From positions 260,021 to 324,020 of the forward strand of contig JAXRKP010000344.1 of the NCBI GenBank assembly GCA_037039925.1: 64,000 nt of DNA, written 5' to 3'. The position numbers were made by a program, and so were the translations under genes. Source of the stretch: Doris montereyensis. Lineage: Eukaryota > Mollusca > Gastropoda > Nudibranchia > Dorididae. Positions 1 to 14,543 of the stretch are shown here, piece by piece. Each line of letters opens with the position of its first letter. The first letter of the stretch is position 1. The notes under the pieces were generated by a model. That model saw only the letters and a list, made by a program, of their open reading frames with translations. It did no database searches and had not been told where the DNA came from.

Positions 1-180
1 ATTACCATTGATTGCTATTATTTATTATTATGATTGATTATTATTATTGTTGATTATTATTGATCATTATTGTCATTCATTATTATGCTTACTATCGTTG
101 ATTATTATTGATTATTTTTAACATCATCATTATTATATATTTTATTATTGTTATTATTTTATTATAACAATAAATGTTGT
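1..180. repeat. ATT-rich low-complexity DNA
   Basis: Degenerate ATT/GATT triplet repeats. They lie in the intron upstream of the first visible receptor exon. No other structure is seen. Confidence 0.7.
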
Positions 181-296
181 TTTTGTTGAAATATATGCTA
201 GCTTACACACATACTTAATAAAGTGAGGCTTTATAGAGGAAACTGAATGTTGGGACACGCATGATTCCTGATGAATAAGGAAATGGTAAGTAAATT

Positions 297-545
297 TCTT
301 TGAAGGCCATTAGGGCTCACAGAGCCAGAGCGTATTCAGGTTTCTATGGTGGGAAGCGGAATAGGTCATGATAATCATCTGGGGTATAGTACGCAGGTTT
401 TCACTCCCAAGCTAGTGCTTTGACCCATTTGCATCTTGGTCAAGTGGGGAAAATGCATGTTAAGTGTCTTTTCCAAGGCACGTCATGTCGGACCAAACTT
501 TGCTAGGATTCGATCCCTGGACCTCTCGGCCACTGATGTCACCTT
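297..545 (-). mobile_element. tRNA-derived SINE, family 1, copy A
   Basis: One of five copies of a family also found at 25.6, 34.8, 39.7 and 60.7 kb. Read on the minus strand, the copies begin with a tRNA-like head: an A-box-like TGGCCNAGNGGTTAGG stretch and a B-box GGTTCGAATCC-like stretch. The body carries a CTTGGGAAAGACACTTAACA-like segment, and the copies end near GGCCNTNATGGCCTTGAAGG. Copy A is diverged. Its A box sits at about 525-540 and its B box near 508-518. It lies in a receptor intron, antisense to the gene. Confidence 0.8.
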
Positions 546-690
546 TATGATAGGACTTTAAATAATATTAAGCCCCATAGGAACAAAGACAAGACAAATA
601 CGAAGGAAAAGAAAGAGAACAATCTTTGGACATCAATAGAGTCGGAGCCTGTGACCTCTGTGTGGGCATCATTGCCTGGCCATGAAAAGA
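546..690 (-). mobile_element. Truncated tRNA-derived SINE, family 2
   Basis: The reverse complement of about 550-615 matches the tail of the complete family-2 copy at 36.06-36.24 kb (TTTGTTYCTATGGGGCTT, then an ATATTATTTAA-like end). The tRNA-like head is missing. It abuts family-1 copy A, so one SINE has probably inserted next to or into the other. Confidence 0.55.
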
Positions 691-1108
691 GAGCACACTA
701 CCACCCAAACCTACCATGTTCCTTATACGGACTTAAGAATTTATCTTTATTTTTATTGTCCTTGCAAATCAAAGATGTTTTGTGAAGATCACGTTCAATG
801 ATTATTTCAGATCTGGTTTCACAGCCAGAGTACCTGTGGCAATGAATGACATCATCTTCTCGCCTCTCATCTCTTTGTCCTGACCGATGTGGTAGTAAAA
901 GAGACAAAAGAGATTCTTTTGCAGCCAATCTTTCCTAGCCTGATAAACGATGACGAAAAATTATATATATATATATCATAACTTTATGAGGTTGCATTTT
1001 GACACTGCTTAAATTTGAAATTGCCTGTTGATATAGATTTGAAATTTAGTTTTTATAACCACACAAAGCATACCGGTCAGTAAAGAAATGTGTTTTCTTA
1101 TCCATCAG
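691..1108 (+). other. Receptor intron, 3' part
   Basis: Non-coding. A short TA run (about 961-977) precedes the splice acceptor TTATCCATCAG at 1098-1108. No other feature is seen. Confidence 0.6.
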
Positions 1109-1243
1109 GTCCTATGGAGTGGTGATGTGGGAAATGGTCACATTGGCTGCCCAGCCATACCAGGGCCTCTCTAACGAAGGGGTGGTCAAATTTGTATCCA
1201 ATGGCAACACCATGGATGTACCAGACAATTGCCCAGAGGAAAT
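1109..1243 (+). CDS. INSR: Insulin receptor-like tyrosine kinase, C-lobe exon (partial gene)
   Basis: This internal exon of an insulin/IGF-1 receptor-family tyrosine kinase opens in phase 1 and closes in phase 2 (45 codons including split ones). It follows acceptor CATCAG and ends at donor AAAT/GTAGGT. The translation reads SYGVVMWEMVTLAAQPYQGL, then SNEGVVKFV and PDNCPEEM. This is the alpha-F to alpha-H part of the kinase C-lobe. The run AxQPYQGLSNExVxKFV is diagnostic of insulin/IGF receptors among tyrosine kinases. In the family this domain autophosphorylates and signals through IRS and Shc adaptors at the plasma membrane. The ectodomain, transmembrane helix, ATP site and activation loop lie left of the window. 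Invertebrates often have a single receptor of this type, so assignment to INSR rather than IGF1R is only nominal. Confidence 0.93.
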
Positions 1244-1724
1244 GTAGGTTCTTTTTATTGCAGGCTCAGGGGTTGTAATATTAAAAAGATTTTCATGATT
1301 GTCTTATTTTCTTTCTCCTTTTTTCGTAGGGGTGTGGTAGGTTTTAGTGGGCCTTATTGTGTTTATTTTTCATTGTATAGTTACTCTTCTCGTCTTCTTC
1401 TTCCTCCTCTTCCTCTGCCGATGGTTGGCTGTTGAAGTTGATCAATGCTTTCTAGTTCCTTTGATTCTTATAAATTTGTCTTTCAACTTGCTGCTTTCAC
1501 CCTGCTGTTCCTATTAGTGTTAGTTGAGCCTGACATCACATGTGTTAAACAGGGTAACGGTTCATGTAGCAAATTCTCCTCTACGACCTATCCTGAATCC
1601 CTTACTCTCTCCTTTTATTCTCAGGGTCTGTTTCCTCCTTTTCCTCTTCTTTTCCTCCTCTGCCTCCAGCACCTCCTCCTCCATCTCCTCTTTCTTCTTC
1701 TGTGGATGGTTGGAGGGTGCTGCT

Positions 1725-1835
1725 TGTGGGTCCTACTTCCTTTCCTTTCACTCATCTTTTATCTTGCTGTTCCCCCTTTTTACTCACCCTGAGAACCCTG
1801 CATATAGTGACAGGGTTAGCTTTAATGATATAAAC
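1725..1835 (+). mobile_element. Interspersed repeat family 3, copy 1
   Basis: Shares the order CTTTCACTCATCTTTTATC, TTGCTGTTYCC, then TCACCCTGAGA with copies near 3.1, 17.7, 18.35, 18.6 and 23.4 kb. A shorter piece of the same sequence lies at about 1890-1945. This is probably the 3' portion of a SINE or non-autonomous element; class not resolved. Confidence 0.55.
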
Positions 1836-2916
1836 AAACTTCTTCTGTGGACATATAGCCAGCTCTAGTTGTAGACGTGAGTTGATTCCTTTCATTCATT
1901 TCTATCTTTATCACTTTGCTGTTTCCTCTTTACTCTATTGTGTACAGGATTAATATTGTTATACTTTGACATTTTAACTCTTTGAATCCCAAACTCCTGA
2001 GCCCTAAACAAAAAACCTGGACTCAGGCTCCCCAGTGTAAAACGGACTCATAAGTAGCGCCTTATTTTGCTATGTCCTGTAAGCCTGATATTTCGGGCTC
2101 ATGAGTCACTTCACACAGTACACTATATTCAGAAACCTTCTAAAATTAAGTTATATTACTCATGTTACTAGTTATCTCTAAGGTACTGTGTGATAGTTTG
2201 ACAAAGACGTCACTTTCTATGATTTGACTGAAATTTGATTGTTTCTGCTCTTTTTTCTCTCCTTTTTTGCTGTTGTTGGTTTTGTTTGTTTGGTTTGTTT
2301 TGGTTTTTGTTGTTGTTGCTGCGACTTTACAATGAACACACAGAGTGACAATCTCTAGGTGTAGGCCCAGTTTGATCACTGTTTCACAAGTGTTGGATGA
2401 TCTAAATGATAAACGACATCAAGAGTTTTTCAATCTGACAGATGACAGTGAAATTGGGGAAAATTGGGATGTTATGGCTTTGTTTATTCTTTGTAAGATC
2501 GCACACATTAAAAATAGAGCACAAACATAAAATTTCACTCAAATCTTGAAGGCTGATCAAGCTATTTCATAATGCCTTGGTTGTAAGGTGACTACAAGTT
2601 AATTTGAAGGCTTCTGAATGTAATGTTTCGTGTAATGACACAGATCCGGAAATATTTTTTTTTTAATAAATGGCGTAGCCTGATAAATCGGGCTTACAGG
2701 TCCAAAGAGTCAAGCAGTAAGTAACCCATCTTTATTTTATTGTACAGAAGTTACTGCCTAAATGCCTGCTATCTCAGTGAAAGCGTCTTCCTCCTCCTGG
2801 TTTTCCTTGCCCCCTCCTCTCTCCTCCTCCCTTTTTTCTTTCTCTATCAACTTTAGAAGGGCAAATAAATTTGTTTTATAATCATATTGCAATCTCACCC
2901 TCCTTTGGCTGTTTAC

Positions 2917-3010
2917 AAGGTAGTCCGGGCAAAATTAAAAATCCTACCAAAAATCCCCCGAGATCACCTAAGTTGTGGATGTGGGTGAATCACATCAAAG
3001 CAAATTCACC
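2917..3010 (-). mobile_element. Interspersed repeat family 4, copy 1
   Basis: The reverse complement matches the two adjacent copies at 59.8-60.0 kb: CACATCCACAACTNAGGTGA, TCTCGGGNGNTTTTGGTAGG, then an A/T run and GCCCGG. Unclassified interspersed repeat inside the receptor intron. Confidence 0.6.
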
Positions 3011-3074
3011 CTTTTCCTTTAGATGAGGTGGGTGGTTAGCGGCTGCTAATGGTAGGTTCTTCTTCTTTTCTTTT

Positions 3075-3195
3075 GTTCTTTCACATGTTTTTCTATTGTC
3101 TTGCCGTTTCCTCTGAGTTAACCCTGAGATCATGGCATATGGTGGACATGGTAAATTCCTATCAAAATCTTTTTTAAACACACCTTTCAATGTTT
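3075..3195 (+). mobile_element. Interspersed repeat family 3, copy 2
   Basis: Contains TTGCCGTTTCCTCTGAGTTA, then ACCCTGAGATCA and TATGGTGGACATGGTAAATT. This is the same order as the family-3 copies near 18.6 and 23.4 kb. Confidence 0.6.
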
Positions 3196-4048
3196 ATTTT
3201 ATTATTAGCATTAAAAAAAGAATCAACCCTTCTTTTACAGACGGAAAGAAAACTAAATTTTTCTGCAAAGCTTTTGCTTAATGCCTTTATAGAATAACTT
3301 GTTTTTTAGTTTTGTGAAAATGAAATGATGGTAGTGTATATATATGAATGTTAAGTATGAGGGGAAATCGAAACAAATGGAACACTACCTAACTTTTAGA
3401 CATGCTGAAAGATACTGTTATTTTAATTGTTTAAAAAAAAAAAAAAGATAAACTTATAATGTTTACATTGTTTAATGATTTATTTCATGACCCTCCTTTT
3501 TCAAACAAATACACAAGTAGAGGCCTAAGAACGCACCCTTGGGAGATAGAAAAATTGAGATGGTAGACAGACTGTGGTAGTAAAGAGGCATTGCTTGATC
3601 TGATTTAATTGAAATGCCGTCATATTTGCAATTTATGGAAAACGTCTTCCGTTATGACAACTTTGAAAAGTTAGGTGTCTGTTAAAACTGACGTTCGTTT
3701 GTCAGTCCTATAGTGTTGTTAATGGGCCAATTTACATAGAACAAATTCTGTTTCCTGAGGTAATGTGGAGGTTGGCGGACTATGGTGTTAGGCGGCGTGT
3801 ACTTGGATGGCTACTGCTGCAATAACTTGTTTAACAATCATCATACTGTATTGAAAAATTTTTTTCCCCGATTTCCTGAGGTGATATGATATTATGATGT
3901 GTTTTCTTGCAAACCTTTACATTTTCTTGTCGTGGAATTATATTCGTAGGCGTGCGTCCCACCATCACCCCACCTAAATTTATTTTGATTTGGAATTTAT
4001 TCTTCTCTCACATTTCTAATACTATTTTTTGCTTTTCTCTCTGTGCAG

Positions 4049-5415
4049 GTCTCTTCTCATGGAGCGGTGTTGGGCCAGGAGACCCAAAAACCGACCCACG
4101 TTTATGGAAATCATTGAATACCTTTTACCGCACTTGAATACTCGCTTTAATAAAGTATCATACTTTTTCAATGAAGGTGGTGGCCCTGTTGACGAAGGAC
4201 ATGGGGGCATCTTGAGGCAACCAGCTGACGAAGGAGAGGAAGAGCAGGCGCATGTAGCAGATGGGAATGTTGGAGATGGTTTAAGTGATAGTGCTAGTAG
4301 TCTAGAAGGAGCCTCTGCTCCACCAATGCGTGCCAGCTGTGAACACGATTATCCTGTGGACCGTTTTCAAGTCAATTTCTTGTATGGGACGGGACCAAAA
4401 CAGCGTTATGCATAGGCCCGACAACAGTTCTTTTCCTTTGTTTAGTGAGTTGCCTGAGAACTCACACAAGAATACCTGTTATGATTCTAATTTGGATGGT
4501 AGCTTTGAAGGTGAGAGTTTTACCAGTGACGGGGATGATGCTTGCGCTGAAAGTGATTCTAACAGGTCTTTTATTCGAGGGGATTACCAGTCTGTTCCTC
4601 TGAACATGCCGCACTCTCTGCCCACATCTCCATTGTCAAAAGAAAACAATGATGGGCCTACGAGTGAACCATCGTCAGGGGTCATAGAACTTCAGCCGTT
4701 AATTAGTTGTGACGAACCTTCCTCCTCTATCCCCTTCAGCTTGCCTAGTCCAAACAGTGATCAGTCTAAAGCTATTTCTGCGCCAAAGTACTCAGGATAC
4801 CAGAGCGTGCCACAAGGCGCCGATGGTCATTTCGGTACATCCAGTAAGTCACAGTCATCATCACATCAAAAACCTCAGCTAACATCAGCCTTTCCACTTA
4901 CACACGCTAGGATGGACAGGCCTGTTCCCCATAATGGATCTGGAACTAGTGCCTTGAGACCATCGCAGTCATTGGGTGCTTCATCATCGTCATCATCGTT
5001 GTCATCTCCGTCATCAGTACCACCGTTATTACCAGCCGCCAGCAATGCTCCTAGTAGGCCCTCATTAAGACTGCCCGTTTTAAACCAACCCCCAGGAGGG
5101 GGATTTCACAGAGTTCCGTTGTTTAACTCAGGGTCTAAGGACAAGAATGATTCTCAAAGAAACAGAGATAACTGTCAACCCACTTCATCAGGTGACTCGT
5201 TCAATCTTCCAGGCACTGATCGTGTGCAAGGAGAGAATCAACAAAAGATCACGGACAGCCCTCTCATTGTACACTCCAGCATCTCCCCTCATCAGGGTAC
5301 GTTAGATAGCACTTCTAGTGACGGCAGTAAAGAGAGTAATAAGAGTGCAGAGAACTTTTCCCAGATGAAAGGACTCACCAATGGTTTTGTGTGGCACAAG
5401 ACTGCCCCTTGTTGA
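4049..5415 (+). CDS. INSR: Insulin receptor-like kinase: end of kinase and long cytoplasmic tail, frame broken
   Basis: Last coding exon. The first base completes the Met codon split by the intron. The frame then reads SLLMERCWARRPKNRPTFME and IIEYLLPHL, the end of the kinase (subdomain XI with its conserved Arg in NRPTF). It runs through an acidic segment to a stop at 4413-4415. A second frame, shifted by +1, is open from 4306 (after TAG at 4303) to the TGA at 5413. It encodes a Ser/Pro-rich tail of about 340 residues with two YQSVP motifs. Both frames look real, so one protein probably crosses frames between 4306 and 4415. The A4 run at 4397-4400 is a candidate site for an extra base. With the shift the post-kinase tail would be about 400 residues, much longer than the roughly 100 of vertebrate receptors and closer to long-tailed invertebrate receptors. 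No YxxM motif is visible in this exon. Assembly error, a real lesion and programmed frameshifting are the options, in that order of likelihood. Confidence 0.82.
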
Positions 5416-5470
5416 TGATAGTACGGTAGTTAAAGCTTTATAATGGCCATAGGAGGGCTGCCTGTTGTAA

Positions 5471-5484
5471 AATAAATAAATAAA
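5471..5484 (+). promoter_or_regulatory. Candidate polyadenylation signal of the receptor gene
   Basis: Three overlapping AATAAA hexamers lie about 56 bases after the stop codon. This fits a very short 3' UTR. A later site is possible, and no transcript evidence is available. Confidence 0.5.
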
Positions 5485-8400
5485 TATGGCGATGGGGGAG
5501 TATGGGGTGGGATTGATGATCAAACCAAACCTTTTTTCTTTTTCATTTTTTTTTTTAAACATTTGCTCCTGTACTGTTTGCTGACATTGTGTTTGAGACA
5601 GGAGAAAATTTATCAAAGGTTATCTTACGATTGATATCAAATGGCAGACAAACTCATTGTTCCGTAAGAAAAATGTGACAAAAAGAAAATACATAGGTTC
5701 CTGTCTTATGAATAATTTTTTACTTAGTTCAAAAAGAACTTCCATGGAGATTCTCATATATTAATGGAATGTGTGAATGGTTGTAAAGAAGAAGATTGTG
5801 TATGTTAAGCATTGTACATGTATCCCTGCAAAAGAAAATTTCATTAAAATATTGAGAAGAAGATGACGTTTCAATGAATTGTACTTTGAATATATAACAA
5901 AGCCTTACTTGCACATGCATTATTTTATCAATTATTATAGTTATGTTTCATTTCAGTAGTTTTTCTTAGGAGAGTTTTGCGAAAATGACAGCTTGTTATT
6001 ATTCAGTAGTTTACACCAGAAGCTCAAAGTTGGAATTGAAGCAAAGGCACAGAAAAATGATTTCTCTATATTTAAGAATAACTGACTGTAGGCCAATACA
6101 TGTATTTTATATTCACAGTAATTTATAAATTTGACACACAAATGAGGCCACACGAGTAACAAGGAAGGCAGATGTATGAGTTTTGCTTCGTCAAACAATT
6201 TGAATTGTTCTTGTCAGTGCCTTGGTCCCCCTCCCCCCCCTCCAAGCCTCCACCCACTCTAATGCTTTGAAGAATACATGTTAAGTATGAAAGATCAAAT
6301 ATCCTCTCACCCCCTCGGAAATACAACATCCAAATACATGAAAAAATTCAGATAAATAAAAGTTTTTCGCAAGACGCAAGCTAAAAGAAAAAACAGCCCA
6401 CAAACACAAATCAGAAATTTTCGAAATCCGTTAACAGAGGGTTATGGTTGCCAGGATTTTCTTTCTTTCTTTGTTTTTGTTTTGTTTGATCCCTTTGGTG
6501 ATTTGTTAATTATTAGGAACATACAGGCAAATAGACTTACGTATATAGATTTTTCTAAACACATACATACGCTCTGAGCTGTCTGCTTATAAGAACATCA
6601 CTCTAAGGCAAACATCTGATAGAAGAACACTTTTTCACTCAATAGAATTCTTTCTCTTTATTTCCTTTTCAATGGAGATACGACACTTAGTATCTGATGA
6701 GGTGTCATTTCAACCCTGTCTTATGATATAAAAATGGTTTTACATTTGCGGCAACTCATTCCCAACCGGCCAAAGACTGATTTCACATTTAAGGACTGAC
6801 ATGTTTTGCATGCATAGATAATGCGAGTGGGAGCCAGATGAGAGGAGGCTGCTCATGATATCACTAGATTAGTTACAAATGGTTAAGCAATGGGTTTATT
6901 GTGGAGAGGGGGGGGGAGGAGGGAAGGTTCCCGTGTGCGTGTGTGATGTACCTCGATTAGGGAGTTTGATGTCGATTTTCTGTTTCTTGCAAATTCAGGT
7001 GGAGCAACCATTTATCTAAAAGTCAATGGCACAGACATGCCTATTAGACGTATAAATTATTTATTACAGAATATTCTTTTAAGTGATGGTAATGAGAAAC
7101 GGAAAAAAAAAACTTATATGTAAGGAGAGAATAAGCTTTCATAACATCCGTGTTACACGGTTATCACGTGACTTGGAAGTGACGGTGAGCTTGCTGATCT
7201 CTCACTGGCATTCAAGTCACACGCTATTATTGATTTGTCGATGATTGGTTACCGCTCTGCCCGAACGACAAGTGACACTAGAGGTAAAGGGCAAAATGTT
7301 CCCTATTTGTGTGTTTGTAAACATTCGCACAATTATGGGAATAGTTGAGTAAAACAAAGACCTGGTCATTTTGACGACTTTTCACGTCTGTGCACATCTA
7401 AACCTAGATATTCAATCCTCTTTACGTTAGTAACAATGCTAAAAAAAATGGAAAGAGAAATAGCAGCCTCTGCTAGAAGAGAAACCCATCTGAAGTGTCG
7501 TGTTTTGGTTATTTTATTTTAATTTTGTTTTATTTGCGTTTTTCTCGAAATGTAGTTTTTTAAACTTTCATGTTCAATCTCCTCAATTATTTACCGACCA
7601 ATGTGTATAGTATTTGGTACACATATTGCTCTTGTCAATATGAATATAAGTGACTTGAGATGTTTGTAATAATCTTGCATACTTTTTCCGAAGAAAAGAA
7701 ATTGGAGTAAAATTGCTATTTTAGCATATTTACGATGTATATTATAAAACAATAACTATCCAAAATATCTCTGTTTTCTCACGTCACATTTAGATATTGA
7801 ATAGAAACGATTTGCGCACGTTTTCAGTGATTTTATGTGAGCCTATCGAGTTTCAAAATTAGGGCAAAATCCATGACCGGATATTTTGACACTTCCTCAT
7901 ACATATACACTGAAATAAAATACCTAAACTCAAAGGCAAAAATAACAACAAAACAACAGCTCAGAAACTCCCTTAAGTCGGAATCAATTCTGATGTTTTA
8001 TGCGTTGAGAAAATGATATGATACGATTGGCCACGTTTTTATGAGAGTATAGGGGACACTGTAAATGAATGTATATAATATGTGTGTAGGTCGAGTAGAG
8101 AGGTAAAAGGGATGAATGTAATTTTGACTGTCTGTATGACTTCCGGTCCATCTTTATACTGTGCATTTATCATTCCTGCAGCTCCTGCAAAAGTAGTCAT
8201 CTTGACAAAAGTTTAACAGAGCGACAAACTAGAAATATTAGTATTAGGAAATTATTAGCCCTCATCAGTTATGTCCCTGAAATGGGTCCATACAAAGTTG
8301 ACAGGTTACAACTGAATTGCAATGTATTAAGTATCGATTTCGTCTTGCTTTTTGCTTGATATAGACTATAATAATATGAGAACACACTAAATACACAGAC

Positions 8401-11400
8401 ACTTTTGTTCGTGAGCACTGGCTTTCTTTTAGGCAGTGAGCACTGTGTTTATATACATGCAAAAGAGTGTTATTATGTGCAACGGGCCTTGTAGTTGTAG
8501 TTCTTTAGTCTGTCATTTTTCATATGGAGGTGACACATGTCAATTTGCAGTCTTGAGACTTGTCTTCATGAACCTTAACGCTTGTTGTGTCTACAATTTA
8601 GTTTCAAAAGTTTCTTGACAAGCATTTTTTGATGGGGGATTAATAAGCGCATCGTGCATGTATGTTTTTGCCAAGCATTGTTTCATCCCTAACAACTGCT
8701 TTTATTTTGTTCATACGGTCATTTTCCTTTCTCTGATTCCGGGAACTGAGTTCTTGAGCTCTTTCATGGTTGTATCTCATATATAATTTAGGGTCGACTT
8801 ATCATTCTAACTTCTTTTCTTCGTATTCATATTCCTTTATTTTCTTTCTTCTCCCATTTTATTTTCCTTTGAACATAACTTACATCTTGTGTTGTATCCC
8901 TCCTGAGTAATGATTATCCAATATGACTGTACTGTGTACTCTCTGCCCAGTTCTTTACTGTCCGACTGACTGGGTCCAGCCGATGAAAGCCTAAAAATGC
9001 CACTATCTTGTCCTGTTTAGCCTCTTTCCTTTGCTATTGTTATTTTTCTTCTCGATCAACTATCGTGCATTGTCATTCCTCAAGTAATGAATCTAGAAGA
9101 CTTGCTTTTCCAAACTGGTTATTGTGTCATAAACACATCAAGATTTGCTTAATGCTTAATGAATGATAATTTACATGATAATTGTGGTACATAACAGTAA
9201 AGCTAAAAATGACTTTCTTTTCTTATTTTGTATCTTGAAGACAAAATTTAGTATTTGAATTCATGGGAAAAGCATTTTTATTAATGATAAAAAAATTGCC
9301 ACAAAACAAGGAAATAGATCCAGTGCAAACTAGACTGAGACTGAAAATTGCTATTTTTTACAACTGTCAAGAAACCATCCATCTATATCTTTTCTGGTTT
9401 TGCACACATACGCATTCACTCCTCAAAAGCATTGTTAACCAGTGAAAACAGCTCAAGCCCTGAAATTTATTATAGTTTATATTTTTACCACAATTTTTAT
9501 CTGAAGGTTGCATTTAAAAGTTAAATTTTTTTTGTGGTTTTTATTATATTTTGAGTTTCAGCATTAAATTATTAAAATAATAATTATTAAACTTGTAAAC
9601 CCTCTCTTCTACAAAACGGCCTACAAGACATTAGACCACATTCCTACTCCTACCACATATTCAGATTGACTATATTGATAGATAATAGTTGTAATAAAAC
9701 CAGTTTGTGATAAAATCAATTTTTTTTATAGATCGGATGGTTGGGAAATGTTGGAAGTCGAAAGTTTTATTTAGCCTGCTGTTTTTTAATGCATCAGTGC
9801 CTTCTTTTATATTGATCTGTTATTTGGCAGGCTACCTGACATGGAACATCAGTATTAGTATATTATTACAGACCAAGAACTGTGGAATAGTTAGGCCTTG
9901 TCATACTAACAGGAAAAAAGTTGGGGGGGGGGGGGTCCTGAACATGTTTTTTAAATTATTTGATGTAGACAATTTTAACCATTGCCATTGAATTGGCAGT
10001 CTAAATTAGCTGAAAAATTTATTTTTTAAAATATGGTTGCCATGGGAACGCCACCATCTTGGATTTTCATTGCAAAAATACCCACAACTTCATTTCAAAT
10101 AGGCTTTTCTAGTTATGAACAAACTTGGCTATAACTGCATACAGGTACATGTTATTCGGTTCAATATCTAGCCGCACTCAGTGGTTTTTTGTTTTTATAT
10201 AAATTAAATCTTATGAATTTTTTGAAAATGCAAATACCAACCTTTCCAATTTTTGGCAAATTTAATCATAAAAAAATTCCTTTTCCCAAAAAATTTGAGG
10301 ACATATAAAAAATCGCTACTGTATACCAAATTTGGGGTAATCGGACGATAAATAAAAAAGTACATTGCATATTATCACTGTCAAAAAGTACAATATTGAG
10401 AAAATCGTATTTTTAACAATTTCTTTCGTTACGTTAATGTTTTTTCCGCATATAAGCCTATAAAAGAATAATATTATAATTCGAAACATCATACGATCTT
10501 GAGATGCTATCAAATACTTCATTTCGAGTCTATTTCAACTGCTCCAGGTCCCTTATGCTCGTGTCCGGATGGCATTTTTCTTATAATAGGTGCACGGAAT
10601 GTTTCACGTAATATTCGTCCGATTTTAGCCGCTATTGACAATAATTCCTCAAAAGTGTATTTTTCGGATAAAGTATTTTGTAGTGATTAGAATGAGTACC
10701 AACTTGTTATACTTAAGACAAAATTTCCGGCTTTTATGGTACCACCTATGTGTTGAAGGTTAGGCCGGTATCATTTCTAAACGAAATTGTATAAAATGAA
10801 AGAACCGATATTGAGCCTTTGTTATGGTATCAATGTGAAAGGAATTAACTGCTGCCTCCAGTAGTGCAATAAACGAGATTTGTCAGATTTGTGGTAAAAA
10901 TGCCTTCCTCAGGACTTTTGTGTTTGACGACTGGCAATTCCTTGGATTGTCAACTTTAGGGCCTTGCTATTTATTAAACGCTAGAAGTTCTTGTATAGTC
11001 CAAAGAATTGAGTTGCCGACTTTTGCTCACTACCAACTGCTGGTCTGGATTTTTCTTTGTAGTAGTAAGTAGGCCTCCACATGTATCCCGCCTTCCTTGG
11101 GACTTCACATAGTGTTGTTTTTATCTATAATCTTAATTACGTCAGTTTAAGGAAACAATGCATCCTATGCCTCCATCTTCAGCTGAGCAATCGGATGCCA
11201 ACTCTCTTTCTTTAATGCTGTGTCATTGTCACCATTTCTCTGCATTATCTACTACTAAAACATGAGAAAATGTTGAAGTTGAATCGGAAAAAACTCTTTA
11301 GAGAGAGTAGCGTGATTGAAACGCAATTACAATCACAACATTCAACACAACTCTTCAAAGGCAAAAAGAAAAAGCAGGGTCCTCCAATATGACGTACCAG

Positions 11401-11527
11401 GTCATGGGGGGTGGGGGCATGGTTTATAATCTGGAACTGGCAAAACTCTTATCCAAATTGTTTGAGAGATGCAAATAAGAAATTAACATGAAACACTCGA
11501 GGAAAAAGTGTTTATATGTAAATGTAC
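5485..11527. other. Intergenic DNA, no gene recognised
   Basis: AT-rich sequence read on both strands. I found no exon-like open frame with recognisable homology. It includes homopurine/G runs at 6902-6925 and 9926-9936 and a stretch at 10.03-10.70 kb (ATGGTTGCCATGGGAACGCC and following) with the look of an old transposon. I could not match that to another copy here. Confidence 0.6.
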
Positions 11528-13648
<2,121 letters not shown>

Positions 13649-13698
13649 GCTTCTGTGGAAACTATGCTTCTGTGGAAACTATGCTTTTGTGGAAACTG
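13649..13698. repeat. 17-bp tandem repeat, three copies
   Basis: Three consecutive copies of GCTTCTGTGGAAACTAT, the last with TTTT for TTCT. Confidence 0.85.
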
Positions 13699-14435
13699 AA
13701 TAAGAACTCTGAATCAAATCTTTTTCAAGCTGATTTTATTTGCTGCACTCATCTTTTTCCAAAGATTTCTTTATTGTTATTGTTTTTGTGTATTTGTTTT
13801 GTTCTTCATGCATATCATCAAAAGCAGTAGATTTATATGAGGGTTGGGATTTTTTATGGGGCATTTCGTGTTTGTTTTCTTTTTATGATATTGACCATAA
13901 ACTTAATGGTTCAAGCAGGTGGAATCTGTGATTTTGGACCAATTTTAAAAAAATGTTTTCATTACATACATTTTTAGCATCTCTAATACAAAACATATAT
14001 ACATTTATATTAATCATGAAAGTGAAGCACATATTATTTGAGAATTGACGATATTACCTCGCTCACTGCTGGGCACTTTCAGTTCAGAAGACTGAGAAAT
14101 TCCGGGCATTTTGATAGATAATTTATATAATCATTGTAATTGCACTATTTAAGGTAGATGCATAAAATTCCAAACGCATTTTCTCCAGAAAAAAGATGTT
14201 CCGAACACCCATTATGTTGGTAGTTTTTACATGTAAAGTTTCATATTTCCTTGAAAATGTTGTTGTTTTTTTTTAAGAATAGGAAATATAAAAACTTTTT
14301 TCAAGAGGACACAATTTCCATTGACTGTTTTGATAGTAAAATTTAGATTTAGTCTAGGCATATCTATTGTTTGGCTTCTTTCTAGATGATCCAGCATCGT
14401 AAAGATTAGCATCTCATGATTCAAAATCAAATTCA
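13699..14435. other. Intergenic DNA, nothing recognised
   Basis: AT-rich non-coding sequence; no repeat partner or coding signal noted. Confidence 0.5.
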
Positions 14436-14543
14436 CAAAACAATACTCCCCCACTTTCCATCATTGCAAATTTTTCTGCTTAATAGTTTAAACGTAGATT
14501 GTCTCATTTTTTTTAGAACGAGACATTGATAAAATAAATTGTA
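14436..14543 (+). repeat. Direct repeat, left copy
   Basis: 108 bases starting CAAAACAATACTCCCCCACT and ending AAAATAAATTGTA. Almost identical to 15,568-15,673: length differences in one T run and one or two substitutions. Contains a small inverted motif, TGTCTC ... GAGACA. Confidence 0.92.

Larger units (their letters stand above)
1244..4048 (+). other. Intron of the receptor gene
   Basis: A 2.8-kb intron with a clear donor (GTAGGT) and a strong acceptor (GCTTTTCTCTCTGTGCAG). It contains fragments of repeat families 3 and 4, listed separately. The remainder is AT-rich with no coding signal. The open frames at 1229-1868 are pyrimidine-rich read-through with no recognisable homology. Confidence 0.8.
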
